A stretch of 64,000 bases of DNA from Blastococcus sp. CPCC 205250 (GTDB taxonomy: Bacteria > Actinomycetota > Actinomycetes > Mycobacteriales > Geodermatophilaceae). Below, one piece after another: positions 35,555-43,262 of the stretch. The stretch spans positions 248,001-312,000 of the forward strand of contig NZ_JABGCG010000006.1 of assembly GCF_019799925.1 (NCBI RefSeq), given 5' to 3'. The notes beneath the pieces are model-generated. The model had not been told where the DNA came from. It was given only the letters and a program-made list of their open reading frames with translations, and did no database searches. Made by a program: the position numbers and the translations under genes. Each line of letters opens with the position of its first letter. Position 1 is the stretch's first letter.

Positions 35555-36376
35555 TCAGGCGGTGCCGGCGTCGCGGCGCGGGAGCTCGGCGTGCGGGCGG
35601 GACTGCCAGCGGGCCCAGTCCGCGCTCACCTCGCCGGCGGCGCGCAGCAGCCGCGGCAGGTGCTCGCCGAGCAGCCGCTCGGTGGAGGTCTCCGCGGCGT
35701 GCACCGTCACGTTCATCGCCGCGCGGACCGCACCGGTGCCGTCGCGCACCGGCACCGCCACCGACCGGACGCCGGGCGCGAGCTCCTCGTCGGCCAGCGC
35801 CCAGCCGCGGGCGCGCACCCCGGTCAGCTCGTCGCGCAGCTGCTCCTCGGTGGTGCCGATGTACGGCGGCAGCCCGGCGCGGCTGGGCTGGGCGAGCACT
35901 GCGGGCAGGTCCTGCGGCGGCACGGCGGCCAGCAGCACCTTGCCCTGGGACGTCTGCGCGGCCGGGAAGCGGGTGCCGATCTCCACGCGCAGGGCGATGA
36001 GCTTGGGCACCGAGACCCGGGCCACGTAGACGATGTCGGAGCCGTCCAGCTGGGCCATCGAGGAGGACTCCCCGGTCTGCGCGACCAGCTCCTCGAGGTG
36101 CGGCCGGGCGACGTCCCACAGTCCGAGCGACCCGACGTAGGCCATGCCGAGGTCGAGCACCCGCGGGGTCAGCGCGAAGCCGCCGCCCTCGGTCCGGACG
36201 TAGCCGAGCTCCTCCAGGGTGAGCAGCAGCCGCCGCGCCGTCGGCCGGGCCAGGCCCGCGGCCGCCGCCACCTCCGACAGCGACATCGTCCGGGCGGCCG
36301 GGCCGAAGCACGCCAGCACGTCCAGCCCGCGGGCCAGCGCCTCGACGAACTCCGGCCCCGCGCCGCGGCCGGCCAT
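35555..36376 (-). CDS. IclR-family regulator (PcaR-like)
   Basis: This 273-residue protein has helix-turn-helix EVAAAAGLARPTARRLLLTL (about 35-55) and IclR effector domain ETGESSSMAQLDGSDIVYVARV, then FPAAQTSQGKVLLAA and ALADEELAPGVRSVAVPV. This is the pattern of PcaR/PobR-type activators of aromatic catabolism. ATG at 36376 was chosen; upstream frame sequence overlaps the amidohydrolase. It lies 13 nt downstream of the amidohydrolase gene, in the same direction. The divergent promoter at 37869-38096 is its probable target. Confidence 0.85.
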   Translation of the reverse strand: MAGRGAGPEFVEALARGLDVLACFGPAARTMSLSEVAAAAGLARPTARRLLLTLEELGYVRTEGGGFALTPRVLDLGMAYVGSLGLWDVARPHLEELVAQTGESSSMAQLDGSDIVYVARVSVPKLIALRVEIGTRFPAAQTSQGKVLLAAVPPQDLPAVLAQPSRAGLPPYIGTTEEQLRDELTGVRARGWALADEELAPGVRSVAVPVRDGTGAVRAAMNVTVHAAETSTERLLGEHLPRLLRAAGEVSADWARWQSRPHAELPRRDAGTA

Positions 36377-36389
36377 CAGCGCGGTCCGT

Positions 36390-37868
36390 TCATCGGCCGA
36401 GGACCCGGTCCTCGCCGCCGGCCCGCTTGGACTCGTCCACGTAGTCGGAGTACTGGTAGGGGTTGTCGAGGACCTCGGCCTCGGCGGCCGGCGCCTCCGG
36501 GAACATCCCCGCCTCCCAGGCCTCCTCGCCGATCTCGCCGCGCAGGTGGTCGATCGTGTCCTCGATCTCCCGGCGGACGGCGGCCAGGTCGACACCGACC
36601 AGCTCGCCGTCGGACTTCACGATCCGGCCGTCGACCAGCACGGTGTGCACGTCGGCCCGCTGCGCCTGGAAGGCCACGTGCCCGAACGGGTTGAGCAGCG
36701 GGAAGGACACCGGCGACCGGTCGTTCTTCAGCAGGACGACGTCGGCCTTGCGCCCCACCTCGAGCCGGCCGAGGTCGCCGTCGCGGCCGATCGCGTGGGC
36801 GCCCCCGCGGGTGCACCACTCGACGACGTCGCGGGCGCGCAGCCGCAGGTGCGTGATGGTCTCGCCCTCGAGGTGGGCGGTGAGGTGCTCGGACATCCGG
36901 TCGGCGTTGAGCGTCGCCCGCATCGCGGAGAACATGTCGCCGCTCCACCAGACGCTGGTGTCCATCGACAGCGACACCGGGATGCCGTGGCGCAGGACCT
37001 GCTCGGTGGGGGCGTGCCCCTGCCCGGCGCTGCACTCGGACTCGGTCGCCACGGAGATGGAGCCGCCGGTGCCGGCGATGCGCTGGTAGCTGTCGGCGGT
37101 CAGGGTGGCCGCGTGCACGTACGTCGTCTCCGGCGTCATGAACCCGCCGTCGTACATCTGCCGGATGCCGGTGTCGTTGGTCGCCGCCCAGACGCCGGCG
37201 TGCGTGGTGACCGGCAGCCCGAGGTCGCGGGCCACCTCGAACGCCGCCTTCTCCGGGAACGCCGGGTCGCCGGTGACGTCGAAGGCGATCTGCACGCCCA
37301 TCATGTCGTCGCGCTCGTCGCGCAGCCGCTCCAGGAACGAGCGGACGGCGGGGTCGGCGGTCCACTCCCACGGGCCGGCCTGGATGTTGCCGTAGGCGAA
37401 GACGAACCGGCCGGGGGTCGAGCGGAGCGCGTCGAGGGCGGCCTCGGCGTGCTCGACGGTCTGCAGGTTGTGCGACCAGTCGACCGTCGTCGTCACCCCG
37501 GCGTCGAGGGACTCGATCGCGGCGAGCCGGTTGCCCGCGGCGATGTCCTGCGGGCGGAACTTCTTGCCGTGCTCGAGGTAGTACCAGACGAAGTACTGGG
37601 TGAGCGTCCAGTCCGCGCCGTACCCGCGCATCGCGGTCTGCCACATGTGCCGGTGGGTGTCGATCATGCCCGGCATGACGATGCCGTCGGTGGCGTCGAC
37701 CTCGCGTGTGCCCTCGGGGACGTCGAGGGCCGGGCCGATCGCCGCGATCCGGCCGTCGGCGACGAGGACGTCGGCGCCGGACAGCACGGTGCCCGCGTCG
37801 TCCATGGTCAGCACCGTCCCGCCGCGCAGGACGACGGGCCGGCCGGCCTCGGTGCTCGGATCGCTCAT
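36390..37868 (-). CDS. amidohydrolase / aminohydrolase (AtzB/SsnA-like)
   Basis: This 492-residue metal-dependent deaminase or hydrolase begins LRGGTVLTMDDAGTVLSG. It has metal motif MPGMIDTHRHMWQTAMRG (about 62-79), VTTHAGVWAA (about 200), TYVHAATLTADSYQRIA, and SLSMDTSVWWSGDMFSAMR with the catalytic Asp. Sequences of this pattern act on N-heterocycles, s-triazines or guanine-like compounds. ATG at 37868 follows GGAGGACCCCC. It is divergent from the CoA-transferase operon and likely co-regulated. The substrate is unknown; the C-terminal 100 residues contain an acidic helical extension. Confidence 0.8.
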   Translation of the reverse strand: MSDPSTEAGRPVVLRGGTVLTMDDAGTVLSGADVLVADGRIAAIGPALDVPEGTREVDATDGIVMPGMIDTHRHMWQTAMRGYGADWTLTQYFVWYYLEHGKKFRPQDIAAGNRLAAIESLDAGVTTTVDWSHNLQTVEHAEAALDALRSTPGRFVFAYGNIQAGPWEWTADPAVRSFLERLRDERDDMMGVQIAFDVTGDPAFPEKAAFEVARDLGLPVTTHAGVWAATNDTGIRQMYDGGFMTPETTYVHAATLTADSYQRIAGTGGSISVATESECSAGQGHAPTEQVLRHGIPVSLSMDTSVWWSGDMFSAMRATLNADRMSEHLTAHLEGETITHLRLRARDVVEWCTRGGAHAIGRDGDLGRLEVGRKADVVLLKNDRSPVSFPLLNPFGHVAFQAQRADVHTVLVDGRIVKSDGELVGVDLAAVRREIEDTIDHLRGEIGEEAWEAGMFPEAPAAEAEVLDNPYQYSDYVDESKRAGGEDRVLGR

Positions 37869-37933
37869 GGGGGTCCTCCTCGACGGGTACGACGACGGTG
37901 TCGGACGACCGTCCGCTCTACGGACGGCACGCC

Positions 37934-38029
37934 GGGTGGCGCCACCCTGACGTGACGGGCGCCACGTGTCAAGACGCTCCGGCGAGCGTCCGCGCCCGGT
38001 TGACAGGCCCTCGACGCCCCGCCGAGACT
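37934..38029. promoter_or_regulatory. divergent promoters and palindromes, amidohydrolase / CaiB operon
   Basis: The minus-strand promoter is TTGACA (37967-37972) with CAGGGT (37944-37949), spacing 17. The plus-strand promoter is TTGACA (38000-38005) with a weak GAGACT (38024-38029). Operator candidates are the perfect palindrome GGGTGGCGCCACCC (37934-37947), covering the minus -10, and ACGTG-N8-CACGT (37950-37967), filling the minus spacer. Confidence 0.55.
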
Positions 38030-38096
38030 GCGGCGGACGGGTGTCCGCGACGCGGCTGCCCGGTACCTGGCCGACGGCGGAGGGACCCACGAGCAG

Positions 38097-39278
38097 ATGA
38101 CCACCGACGAGAGCGCCGGCGCTCCCCGCGGACCGCTCTCCGGCCTCCTGGTCGCCGACTTCTCCCGGATCCTCGCCGGCCCCTACGCCACGATGCTGCT
38201 GGCCGACCTGGGTGCCGAGGTGGTCAAGGTCGAGGGCCCCGGCGGGGACGACACCCGCACATGGGCGCCGCCGGTGCGCGAGGGCGTGAGCACGTACTAC
38301 CTGGGCGTGAACCGCAACAAGCGGTCGGTGGCCCTGGACCTCAAGGACCCCGGCGACGTCGCCGCGGCGCGGGAGCTGGCCCGCCGCGCGGACGTCGTCG
38401 TGGAGAACTTCAAGCCCGGGGGCCTGGCCCGCTTCGGCCTGGACTACGAGGCGGTGGCCGCGACCAATCCCGCCGTCGTCTACGCCTCGATCAGCGGCTT
38501 CGGCAGCGGCCCCGGCGGCCGCGCGCTGCCCGGCTACGACCTCATCGTGCAGGCGATCTCGGGGCTGATGAGCCTCACCGGCGACCCCGGCGGCGAGCCC
38601 TACCGCGCCGGCGTCGCGGTGTTCGACGTGATGGCCGGGCTGCACGCCACCATCGGCGTCCTCTCCGCGCTCAACCTGCGGCACGAGACCGGCCGCGGCC
38701 AGCACGTCGAGGTCAACCTGCTCGCCTCCGCGATGTCGGGGCTGGTGAACCAGACCAGCGCCTACGTCGCCGGCGGCGTCGTCCCGTTCCGGATGGGCAA
38801 CAGCCACCCGAGCCTGTTCCCCTACGAGCCGCTCCCGTGCTCCGACGGCGACCTGATCGTCACCGCCGGCAACGACGGCCAGTTCCGCAAGCTGTGCGAG
38901 GTGCTGGGCCTGCCGGAGCTGGCCGACGACCCGCGCTTCCTGCGCAACGAGGACCGCACCGCCGCCCGCGACGAGCTGCGGCCGCTGCTGGTCGAGCGGC
39001 TGCGCACCCGCACGAAGCTGGAGTGGTTCCGCGACATCATCGGCGCGGGTGTGCCCTGCGGGCCGATCAACACGATCGACCAGGGCGTCGCCTTCGCCGA
39101 GGAGGTCGGCCTGGACCCGGTGGTGACCGTGGGGGAGGGGGAGGCCGCCGTGCCCTCGATCCGCAACCCGATCCGGTTCTCCGACACCGCCGCCACCTAC
39201 CGGCTGCCCCCGCCGCGGGTCGACGAGCACGGCGCGGAGATCCGCCGCTGGCTGGCCGCTCCCGAGGAGGAGTCGTGA
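38097..39278 (+). CDS. CaiB/BaiF-family CoA transferase
   Basis: This is a 393-residue class III CoA transferase. SGLLVADFSRILAGPYATML opens the fold, ADLGAEVVKVEGPGGDDTR follows, and catalytic Asp148 lies in PGYDLIVQAISGLMSLTG. The end is VPCGPINTIDQGVAFAEEVG. It moves CoA between carboxylic acids. ATG at 38097; the following gene overlaps by 4 nt. The pairing with a citrate-synthase-like lyase suggests that it activates a hydroxy or branched acid which the lyase then cleaves. Confidence 0.88.
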   Translation: MTTDESAGAPRGPLSGLLVADFSRILAGPYATMLLADLGAEVVKVEGPGGDDTRTWAPPVREGVSTYYLGVNRNKRSVALDLKDPGDVAAARELARRADVVVENFKPGGLARFGLDYEAVAATNPAVVYASISGFGSGPGGRALPGYDLIVQAISGLMSLTGDPGGEPYRAGVAVFDVMAGLHATIGVLSALNLRHETGRGQHVEVNLLASAMSGLVNQTSAYVAGGVVPFRMGNSHPSLFPYEPLPCSDGDLIVTAGNDGQFRKLCEVLGLPELADDPRFLRNEDRTAARDELRPLLVERLRTRTKLEWFRDIIGAGVPCGPINTIDQGVAFAEEVGLDPVVTVGEGEAAVPSIRNPIRFSDTAATYRLPPPRVDEHGAEIRRWLAAPEEES

Positions 39279-40087
39279 GCACGCCCGAGTACCCGACCGC
39301 GCTGGGGGCGTCCAGCCGCGAGACGATCACGCTGCTCGGCTCGGACCTCGCCCGCGACGTGATGGGCTCGGTGGGCTTCGGCGAGCTGGCGTTCTGGCTG
39401 GCCACCCAGCGCCGTCCCACCGCCGGCGAGACGCGGGTGTTCGAGGCGGTGCTGGCGGCCCTGGCAGACCACGGCTTCACCCCGACGGCGATCGTCACCC
39501 GGCTGACCTACCTCTCGGCCCCGGACTCGGTGCAGGGGGCGCTGGCCGCCGGCCTGCTCGGCGGCGGCTCCCGGTTCCTCGGCGTCACCGAGGACTGCGG
39601 CCGGTTCCTGCACGACGTCCTCGCCGCGACGCCCGAGCTGCCCAGCGACGACGCCGGTTGGGACGCGCTCGCCCTGGAGACCGTGCGCGCGCAGCGCGAG
39701 GCGCGGCGCTTCGTCCCGGGCCTGGGCCACCACGTGCACAAGGACGGCGACCCGCGCACCCCCCGGCTGTTCGAGATCGCCGCCGAGGAGGGCCTGGTCG
39801 GACCGCACCTGTCGCTGTTCGCCGCCATCGGCCGGGTGCACCCCGAGGTGCTGGGCCGGACCCTGCCGCTCAACGGCGCCGGTGTCTGCGGAGCGGCGCT
39901 GGCCGACCTCGGGCTGCCGCTGGAGCTGCTGCGCGGGTTCGCGCTGCTGGCCCGTACCGCGGGGCTGATCGGGCAGCTGGCCGAGGAGCTGCGCCACCCG
40001 GTGGCCAACGACGTCTTCCTCTCCGTCGACCGGAACAACCGCTCCGTGGCTCCCGACCCCTACGTCCCCGAGTCGTTGGAGGGCTGA
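39275..40087 (+). CDS. citryl-CoA lyase-like citrate-synthase-family protein
   Basis: This 270-residue compact citrate-synthase-fold protein retains FVPGLGHHVHKDGDPRTPRL, with the His and Asp-Pro-Arg motif of citrate synthase. By eye, the first active-site His region (GPxHGG in citrate synthase) reads AAGLLGGGSRFLG here. Members of this short group are annotated citryl-CoA lyase and act without the N-terminal synthase domain. GTG at 39275 overlaps the CaiB stop. The upstream part of the open frame is a shadow. It probably cleaves a citryl- or citramalyl-type CoA ester made by the CaiB partner. Confidence 0.75.
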   Translation: MSTPEYPTALGASSRETITLLGSDLARDVMGSVGFGELAFWLATQRRPTAGETRVFEAVLAALADHGFTPTAIVTRLTYLSAPDSVQGALAAGLLGGGSRFLGVTEDCGRFLHDVLAATPELPSDDAGWDALALETVRAQREARRFVPGLGHHVHKDGDPRTPRLFEIAAEEGLVGPHLSLFAAIGRVHPEVLGRTLPLNGAGVCGAALADLGLPLELLRGFALLARTAGLIGQLAEELRHPVANDVFLSVDRNNRSVAPDPYVPESLEG

Positions 40088-40090
40088 CCT

Positions 40091-41062
40091 GTGCAGGCCG
40101 CCGTCCTCCCCGCGCCCGGCGCCGCGCCGGCCTGGGCCGAGCACCCCGACCCGCAGCCCGCACCCGGCCACACGCTGGTCACCGTGACCGCGGCGGCGAT
40201 CGTGCCGCTGGACCTGCTGTGCGCCTCGGGCACGTCGTACTTCGGCGAGCCGGCCTGCCCCTACGTGCCGGGCACGCAGGGCGTCGGCGTGGTCGAGGAG
40301 TCGGCGTCCCTCGCCCCTGGCACGCGGGTGTTCTTCGAGACCGCCGCCGGCCGGGCGCCGGTCGACGGCAGCCTCGCGCAGCGCTGCTCGACCCCCGACG
40401 AGATGGTCGTGCCGGTCGAGGCCGACGTCCCCGACGTCGCGGTGGCGGCGCTGGGCATGTCGGCGGTCGCGGCGTGGCAGGCCCTCACCGCGCGCGGCCG
40501 GTTCCGGCCGGGGGAGCGCGTGGTGGTCCTCGGCGGCGGCGGCGCGGTCGGCCAGGTCGCCGTGGGCGCCGCCCGGGTGCTCGGCGCGGCCCGGGTCGTC
40601 GCCGTCTGCCGCTCGGCCGGGGCGCGGGAGCGGGCCGAGCGCGCCGGTGCCGACGTGGTCGTCCCCCTGACCGGCGACGCCGGCGCCCTCGCCGCGGCGC
40701 TGGAGCAGGCGCTGGGCGGCGGGGCCGACGTCGTCGTCGACCCGGTCTGCGGTCCCGCCGCGACCGCCGCCGCCCGGGTGCTCGCCCCGGGCGGGCGGCT
40801 GGTGAACCTCGGCGGGGCGTCCGGCGACACCGCCGAGTTCTCCTCCGCGGTGCTGCGCAGCCGCTCGGCGGAGCTGCTCGGCTACACCAACGTGACGCTG
40901 ACCCCGGCGGAGCGGCGCGAGGCGTTCGGCGCCGTCCTCCGGCACGCCGCGGCCGGCGAGCTGGCCGTCGAGGCCGAGCGGGTGCCGCTGGCCGACGTCG
41001 CCTCGGCGTGGGCGCGGCAGGCCGCCGGGCGCGCGTCCCGCAGGCAGGTACTGACCCCGTGA
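40091..41062 (+). CDS. zinc-independent MDR (quinone oxidoreductase-like) dehydrogenase
   Basis: This 323-residue medium-chain reductase has N-terminal GroES-like fold PGHTLVTVTAAAIVPLDLLC, CPYVPGTQGVGVVEE, and Rossmann motif GERVVVLGGGGAVGQVAVGA (about 138-157), then GADVVVDPVCGPA. The structural zinc Cys cluster is absent, so it resembles quinone or enoyl reductases. GTG at 40091 has GGAGGG nearby. It lies in an operon with CaiB, the lyase and the ring-cleavage dioxygenase. Its likely role is NADPH reduction of an alkene or quinone intermediate, possibly maleylacetate-related. That is inference. Confidence 0.8.
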   Translation: MQAAVLPAPGAAPAWAEHPDPQPAPGHTLVTVTAAAIVPLDLLCASGTSYFGEPACPYVPGTQGVGVVEESASLAPGTRVFFETAAGRAPVDGSLAQRCSTPDEMVVPVEADVPDVAVAALGMSAVAAWQALTARGRFRPGERVVVLGGGGAVGQVAVGAARVLGAARVVAVCRSAGARERAERAGADVVVPLTGDAGALAAALEQALGGGADVVVDPVCGPAATAAARVLAPGGRLVNLGGASGDTAEFSSAVLRSRSAELLGYTNVTLTPAERREAFGAVLRHAAAGELAVEAERVPLADVASAWARQAAGRASRRQVLTP

Positions 41063-41085
41063 CCGACACCGCAGGAGGAGCAGCG

Positions 41086-41949
41086 ATGGAGCTCGTCACC
41101 GAGGACAACATCACCGACCTGGCCGTGCAGCGCTGGCAGACCGCGCACGACCCCCGCACCGCCGAGGTCCTGACCGCGCTGGTGCGGCACCTGCACGACT
41201 TCGCCCGCGAGGTCCGGCTGACCGAGGCCGAGTGGATCGCGGCGATCCAGTGGCTCACCCGCACCGGGCAGATCAGCGACGAGAAGCGGGAGGAGTTCAT
41301 CCTCGCCTCCGACGTCCTCGGCCTGTCGATGCTCGTCGTGCAGATGAACCACCGGCTCGACCCGGCCGCCACCCCGGCCACCGTGCTGGGTCCCTTCCAC
41401 ATCCCCGGCTCGCCCGAGCTGGGCTTCGGCGGGGACATGTCCGACGGGCTGGACGGCGTGCCGCTCTACGTGCACGGTCAGGTCCGGGACCTGGCCGGCG
41501 CCCCGGTGCCGGACGCGCGCTTCGACGTCTGGCAGGCCGACGACGAGGGGCTCTACGAGTCGCAGCACGCCGGCCTGGACGAGGCCCGGCTGCGCGGGGT
41601 CTACCGCAGCCGCGAGGACGGCGCGTACTGCGTGCGCACCATCGCGCCCAAGGGCTACACGATCCCCATGGACGGCCCCGTCGGCGAGCTGATCTCCCGC
41701 ACCGACATCAGCCACTACCGGCCGGCGCACGTGCACTTCAAGTTCGACGTCCCGGGCCACGAGCCGCTGATCACCCACCTGTTCCAGGAGGGCGCCGAGT
41801 ACCTCGACAGCGACGTCGTCTTCGGCACCAAGCAGGAGCTCGTCGTCCGCTTCGAGCGGCGGGAGCCCGGCGCCACCCCGGACGGCGGCAGCAGCGACGT
41901 GCCGTGGGTCGAGGCCCGCTACGACTTCGTCCTCCAGCCGAGGGGCTGA
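41086..41949 (+). CDS. intradiol ring-cleavage dioxygenase (hydroxyquinol 1,2-dioxygenase-like)
   Basis: This 287-residue Fe(III) dioxygenase has an N-terminal dimer-linker (WQTAHDPRTAEVLTALVRHL) and VLGPFHIPGSP. The iron ligands are Tyr157 (GLYESQ), Tyr191 (KGYTIPMDG), His215 and His217 (RPAHVHFKF). It opens a catechol or hydroxyquinol ring between hydroxyls. The overall style (DFAREVRLTEAEWIAAIQWL) matches hydroxyquinol enzymes. ATG at 41086 has GGAGGAG 6 nt upstream; GTG at 41059 overlaps the previous stop as an alternative. A copy of its last 23 codons survives at 42311-42382. Confidence 0.88.
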   Translation: MELVTEDNITDLAVQRWQTAHDPRTAEVLTALVRHLHDFAREVRLTEAEWIAAIQWLTRTGQISDEKREEFILASDVLGLSMLVVQMNHRLDPAATPATVLGPFHIPGSPELGFGGDMSDGLDGVPLYVHGQVRDLAGAPVPDARFDVWQADDEGLYESQHAGLDEARLRGVYRSREDGAYCVRTIAPKGYTIPMDGPVGELISRTDISHYRPAHVHFKFDVPGHEPLITHLFQEGAEYLDSDVVFGTKQELVVRFERREPGATPDGGSSDVPWVEARYDFVLQPRG

Positions 41950-42017
41950 GCGTCGGGGTGCCAGCCCCCGGGGGCACGGACCGGTCAGCGCCGGGGGTGC
42001 CGAGAGATCATGTGCGC

Positions 42018-42275
42018 ATGGCGGACGCACCGGAGGCGCATGACGGGCGTCAGCCCTTCCACCTGGAGTAGGACAGGGAAGCCGGGGCCGGTCACCTGCC
42101 GCTGACCGACATCGAGCCGGGTGGAGCCGTGACCCAGCGCATCGTCACGGGCCCGGTGGAGGGCACCGGGGAGGTCATCCTGGACGTCGACCGGGCGGGC
42201 AGACTGCTCGGGATCGAGATCGCCGGTACCCGACTCCTGCCGTTCGATCTGGCTGACGACCGGCCGACACCCTGA
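42018..42275 (+). pseudogene. DUF2283-like gene interrupted by an amber codon
   Basis: One frame runs from ATG 42018 to TGA 42273-42275 with a single internal TAG at 42069-42071. The first piece reads MADAPEAHDGRQPFHLE. After the TAG comes DREAGAGHLPLTDIEPGGAV, then EVILDVDRAGRLLGIEIAG, the DUF2283 pattern. In that family the position of the TAG is normally Tyr (YDREAG), so TAC or TAT to TAG is the simplest history. A short product from GTG 42129 remains possible. Confidence 0.65.
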
Positions 42276-42310
42276 GGTACTCCCGGGTGCCGCGTCAGCC
42301 GTGGATCTCG

Positions 42311-42382
42311 CCGCCCGGCGGTGGCAGCGACGTGCGCTGGGTCGAGGCGGATCACGACTTCGTGCTGCAGTCGAGGGGCTGA
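42311..42382 (+). pseudogene. 3'-end fossil of a second intradiol dioxygenase
   Basis: The frame reads PPGGGSDVRWVEADHDFVLQSRG, then stop. The intact gene ends PDGGSSDVPWVEARYDFVLQPRG. DNA identity is also high over this stretch, with one codon (AGC) missing and a handful of substitutions, and both end in AGGGGCTGAG. No upstream part of a dioxygenase is present. It is a remnant of a duplicated or replaced gene. Confidence 0.8.
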
Positions 42383-42428
42383 GCTCGGCCGGACCGACCC
42401 ACGTCCCCGTCGCGGGGACTCCTCCGGA

Positions 42429-43088
42429 TCAGCCGGCGACCGGGTAAGCGACCAGCAGGGCCACCGACGTCAGGACGGTCAGGGCCACTGTCAGGGCCAC
42501 GGCCACGGGACCGCGGAGGCGCCGCCATACCATCCAGGCGGCGAACGCGACGCCCATCGCGATCGACGCGCTCCAGTAGACCGGGCTCGTGGTCGCGCCG
42601 ATCACCGTCAGCCCGTAGACCCCCTCACCGATCAGCAGGCCGGAGAGACCGGCGACGCCGACCGCGGCGAGGACGTCGGTCCGCCACCTCACCCACGCGG
42701 CCCCCACCCCGACGAGCGGACCGGCGACCAGACCGGCAGCGACCCAGAAGTTGGTCGGTGCCAGGGACCAGCTGAGCCCGCGCCCCGCGGAGGCGAGGGC
42801 ATAGCCGATGTGGAGTGCGTAGAAGCCGAGCAGTCCGAGGGCCGCCGCCCACCGTGGGCGGGCCCGCACCCACCAGACCAGCGCGAAGACGACGAGCGAC
42901 CAGCCTCCGGCGGAGTTGGCGACCGAGGTCAACGCGGACGGCAGGAGCAGCTGGCCCCACGAGGTCGCGGCACCCATCAGCCCCGCCGTCAGGCCCGTCG
43001 CCAGGACGGCAGCCGCGGGTCGCCACGGCGGCGGCGTCGCAACTCCCGTCAGCAGCCCACCGGCACCGGGTGTCGTCAGCGCAGTCAT
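42429..43088 (-). CDS. DUF6518-like integral membrane protein
   Basis: This 219-residue protein has about seven hydrophobic helices: AAAVLATGLTAGLMGAATSW, LVVFALVWWVRARPR, AALGLLGFYALHIGYAL, FWVAAGLVAGPLVGVGAAWV, and more. This pattern and RWAAALGLLGFYALHIGY fit DUF6518. ATG at 43088; the large open frame continuing leftward on this strand is antisense to the dehydrogenase. It faces the two gene fossils. Function unknown. Confidence 0.7.
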   Translation of the reverse strand: MTALTTPGAGGLLTGVATPPPWRPAAAVLATGLTAGLMGAATSWGQLLLPSALTSVANSAGGWSLVVFALVWWVRARPRWAAALGLLGFYALHIGYALASAGRGLSWSLAPTNFWVAAGLVAGPLVGVGAAWVRWRTDVLAAVGVAGLSGLLIGEGVYGLTVIGATTSPVYWSASIAMGVAFAAWMVWRRLRGPVAVALTVALTVLTSVALLVAYPVAG

Positions 43089-43262
43089 GTCCCCGCCCCC
43101 GCCCTCGCCCGCGGCCCCGTCGGCCGTCCGGTCCGAGTGTGCGGATGCCGACCGTCCACGGCATCGGACCGAGGGCGGATCCCCGAGTCCGCCCACGGGA
43201 GGACACGGCCGCCCCACGTGGACGGTGGGTGCACCGACGGCCGGCGGGGGTAGGGGCGGCGG

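Larger units (their letters stand above)
41950..42428 (+). other. gene-fossil interval
   Basis: This 479-bp stretch between the intact dioxygenase and the membrane gene holds only the broken DUF2283 gene and the dioxygenase 3' fossil. No intact CDS, RNA gene or promoter is visible. A CCCCCGGGGG palindrome at about 41965 may end the dioxygenase transcript. Confidence 0.6.
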
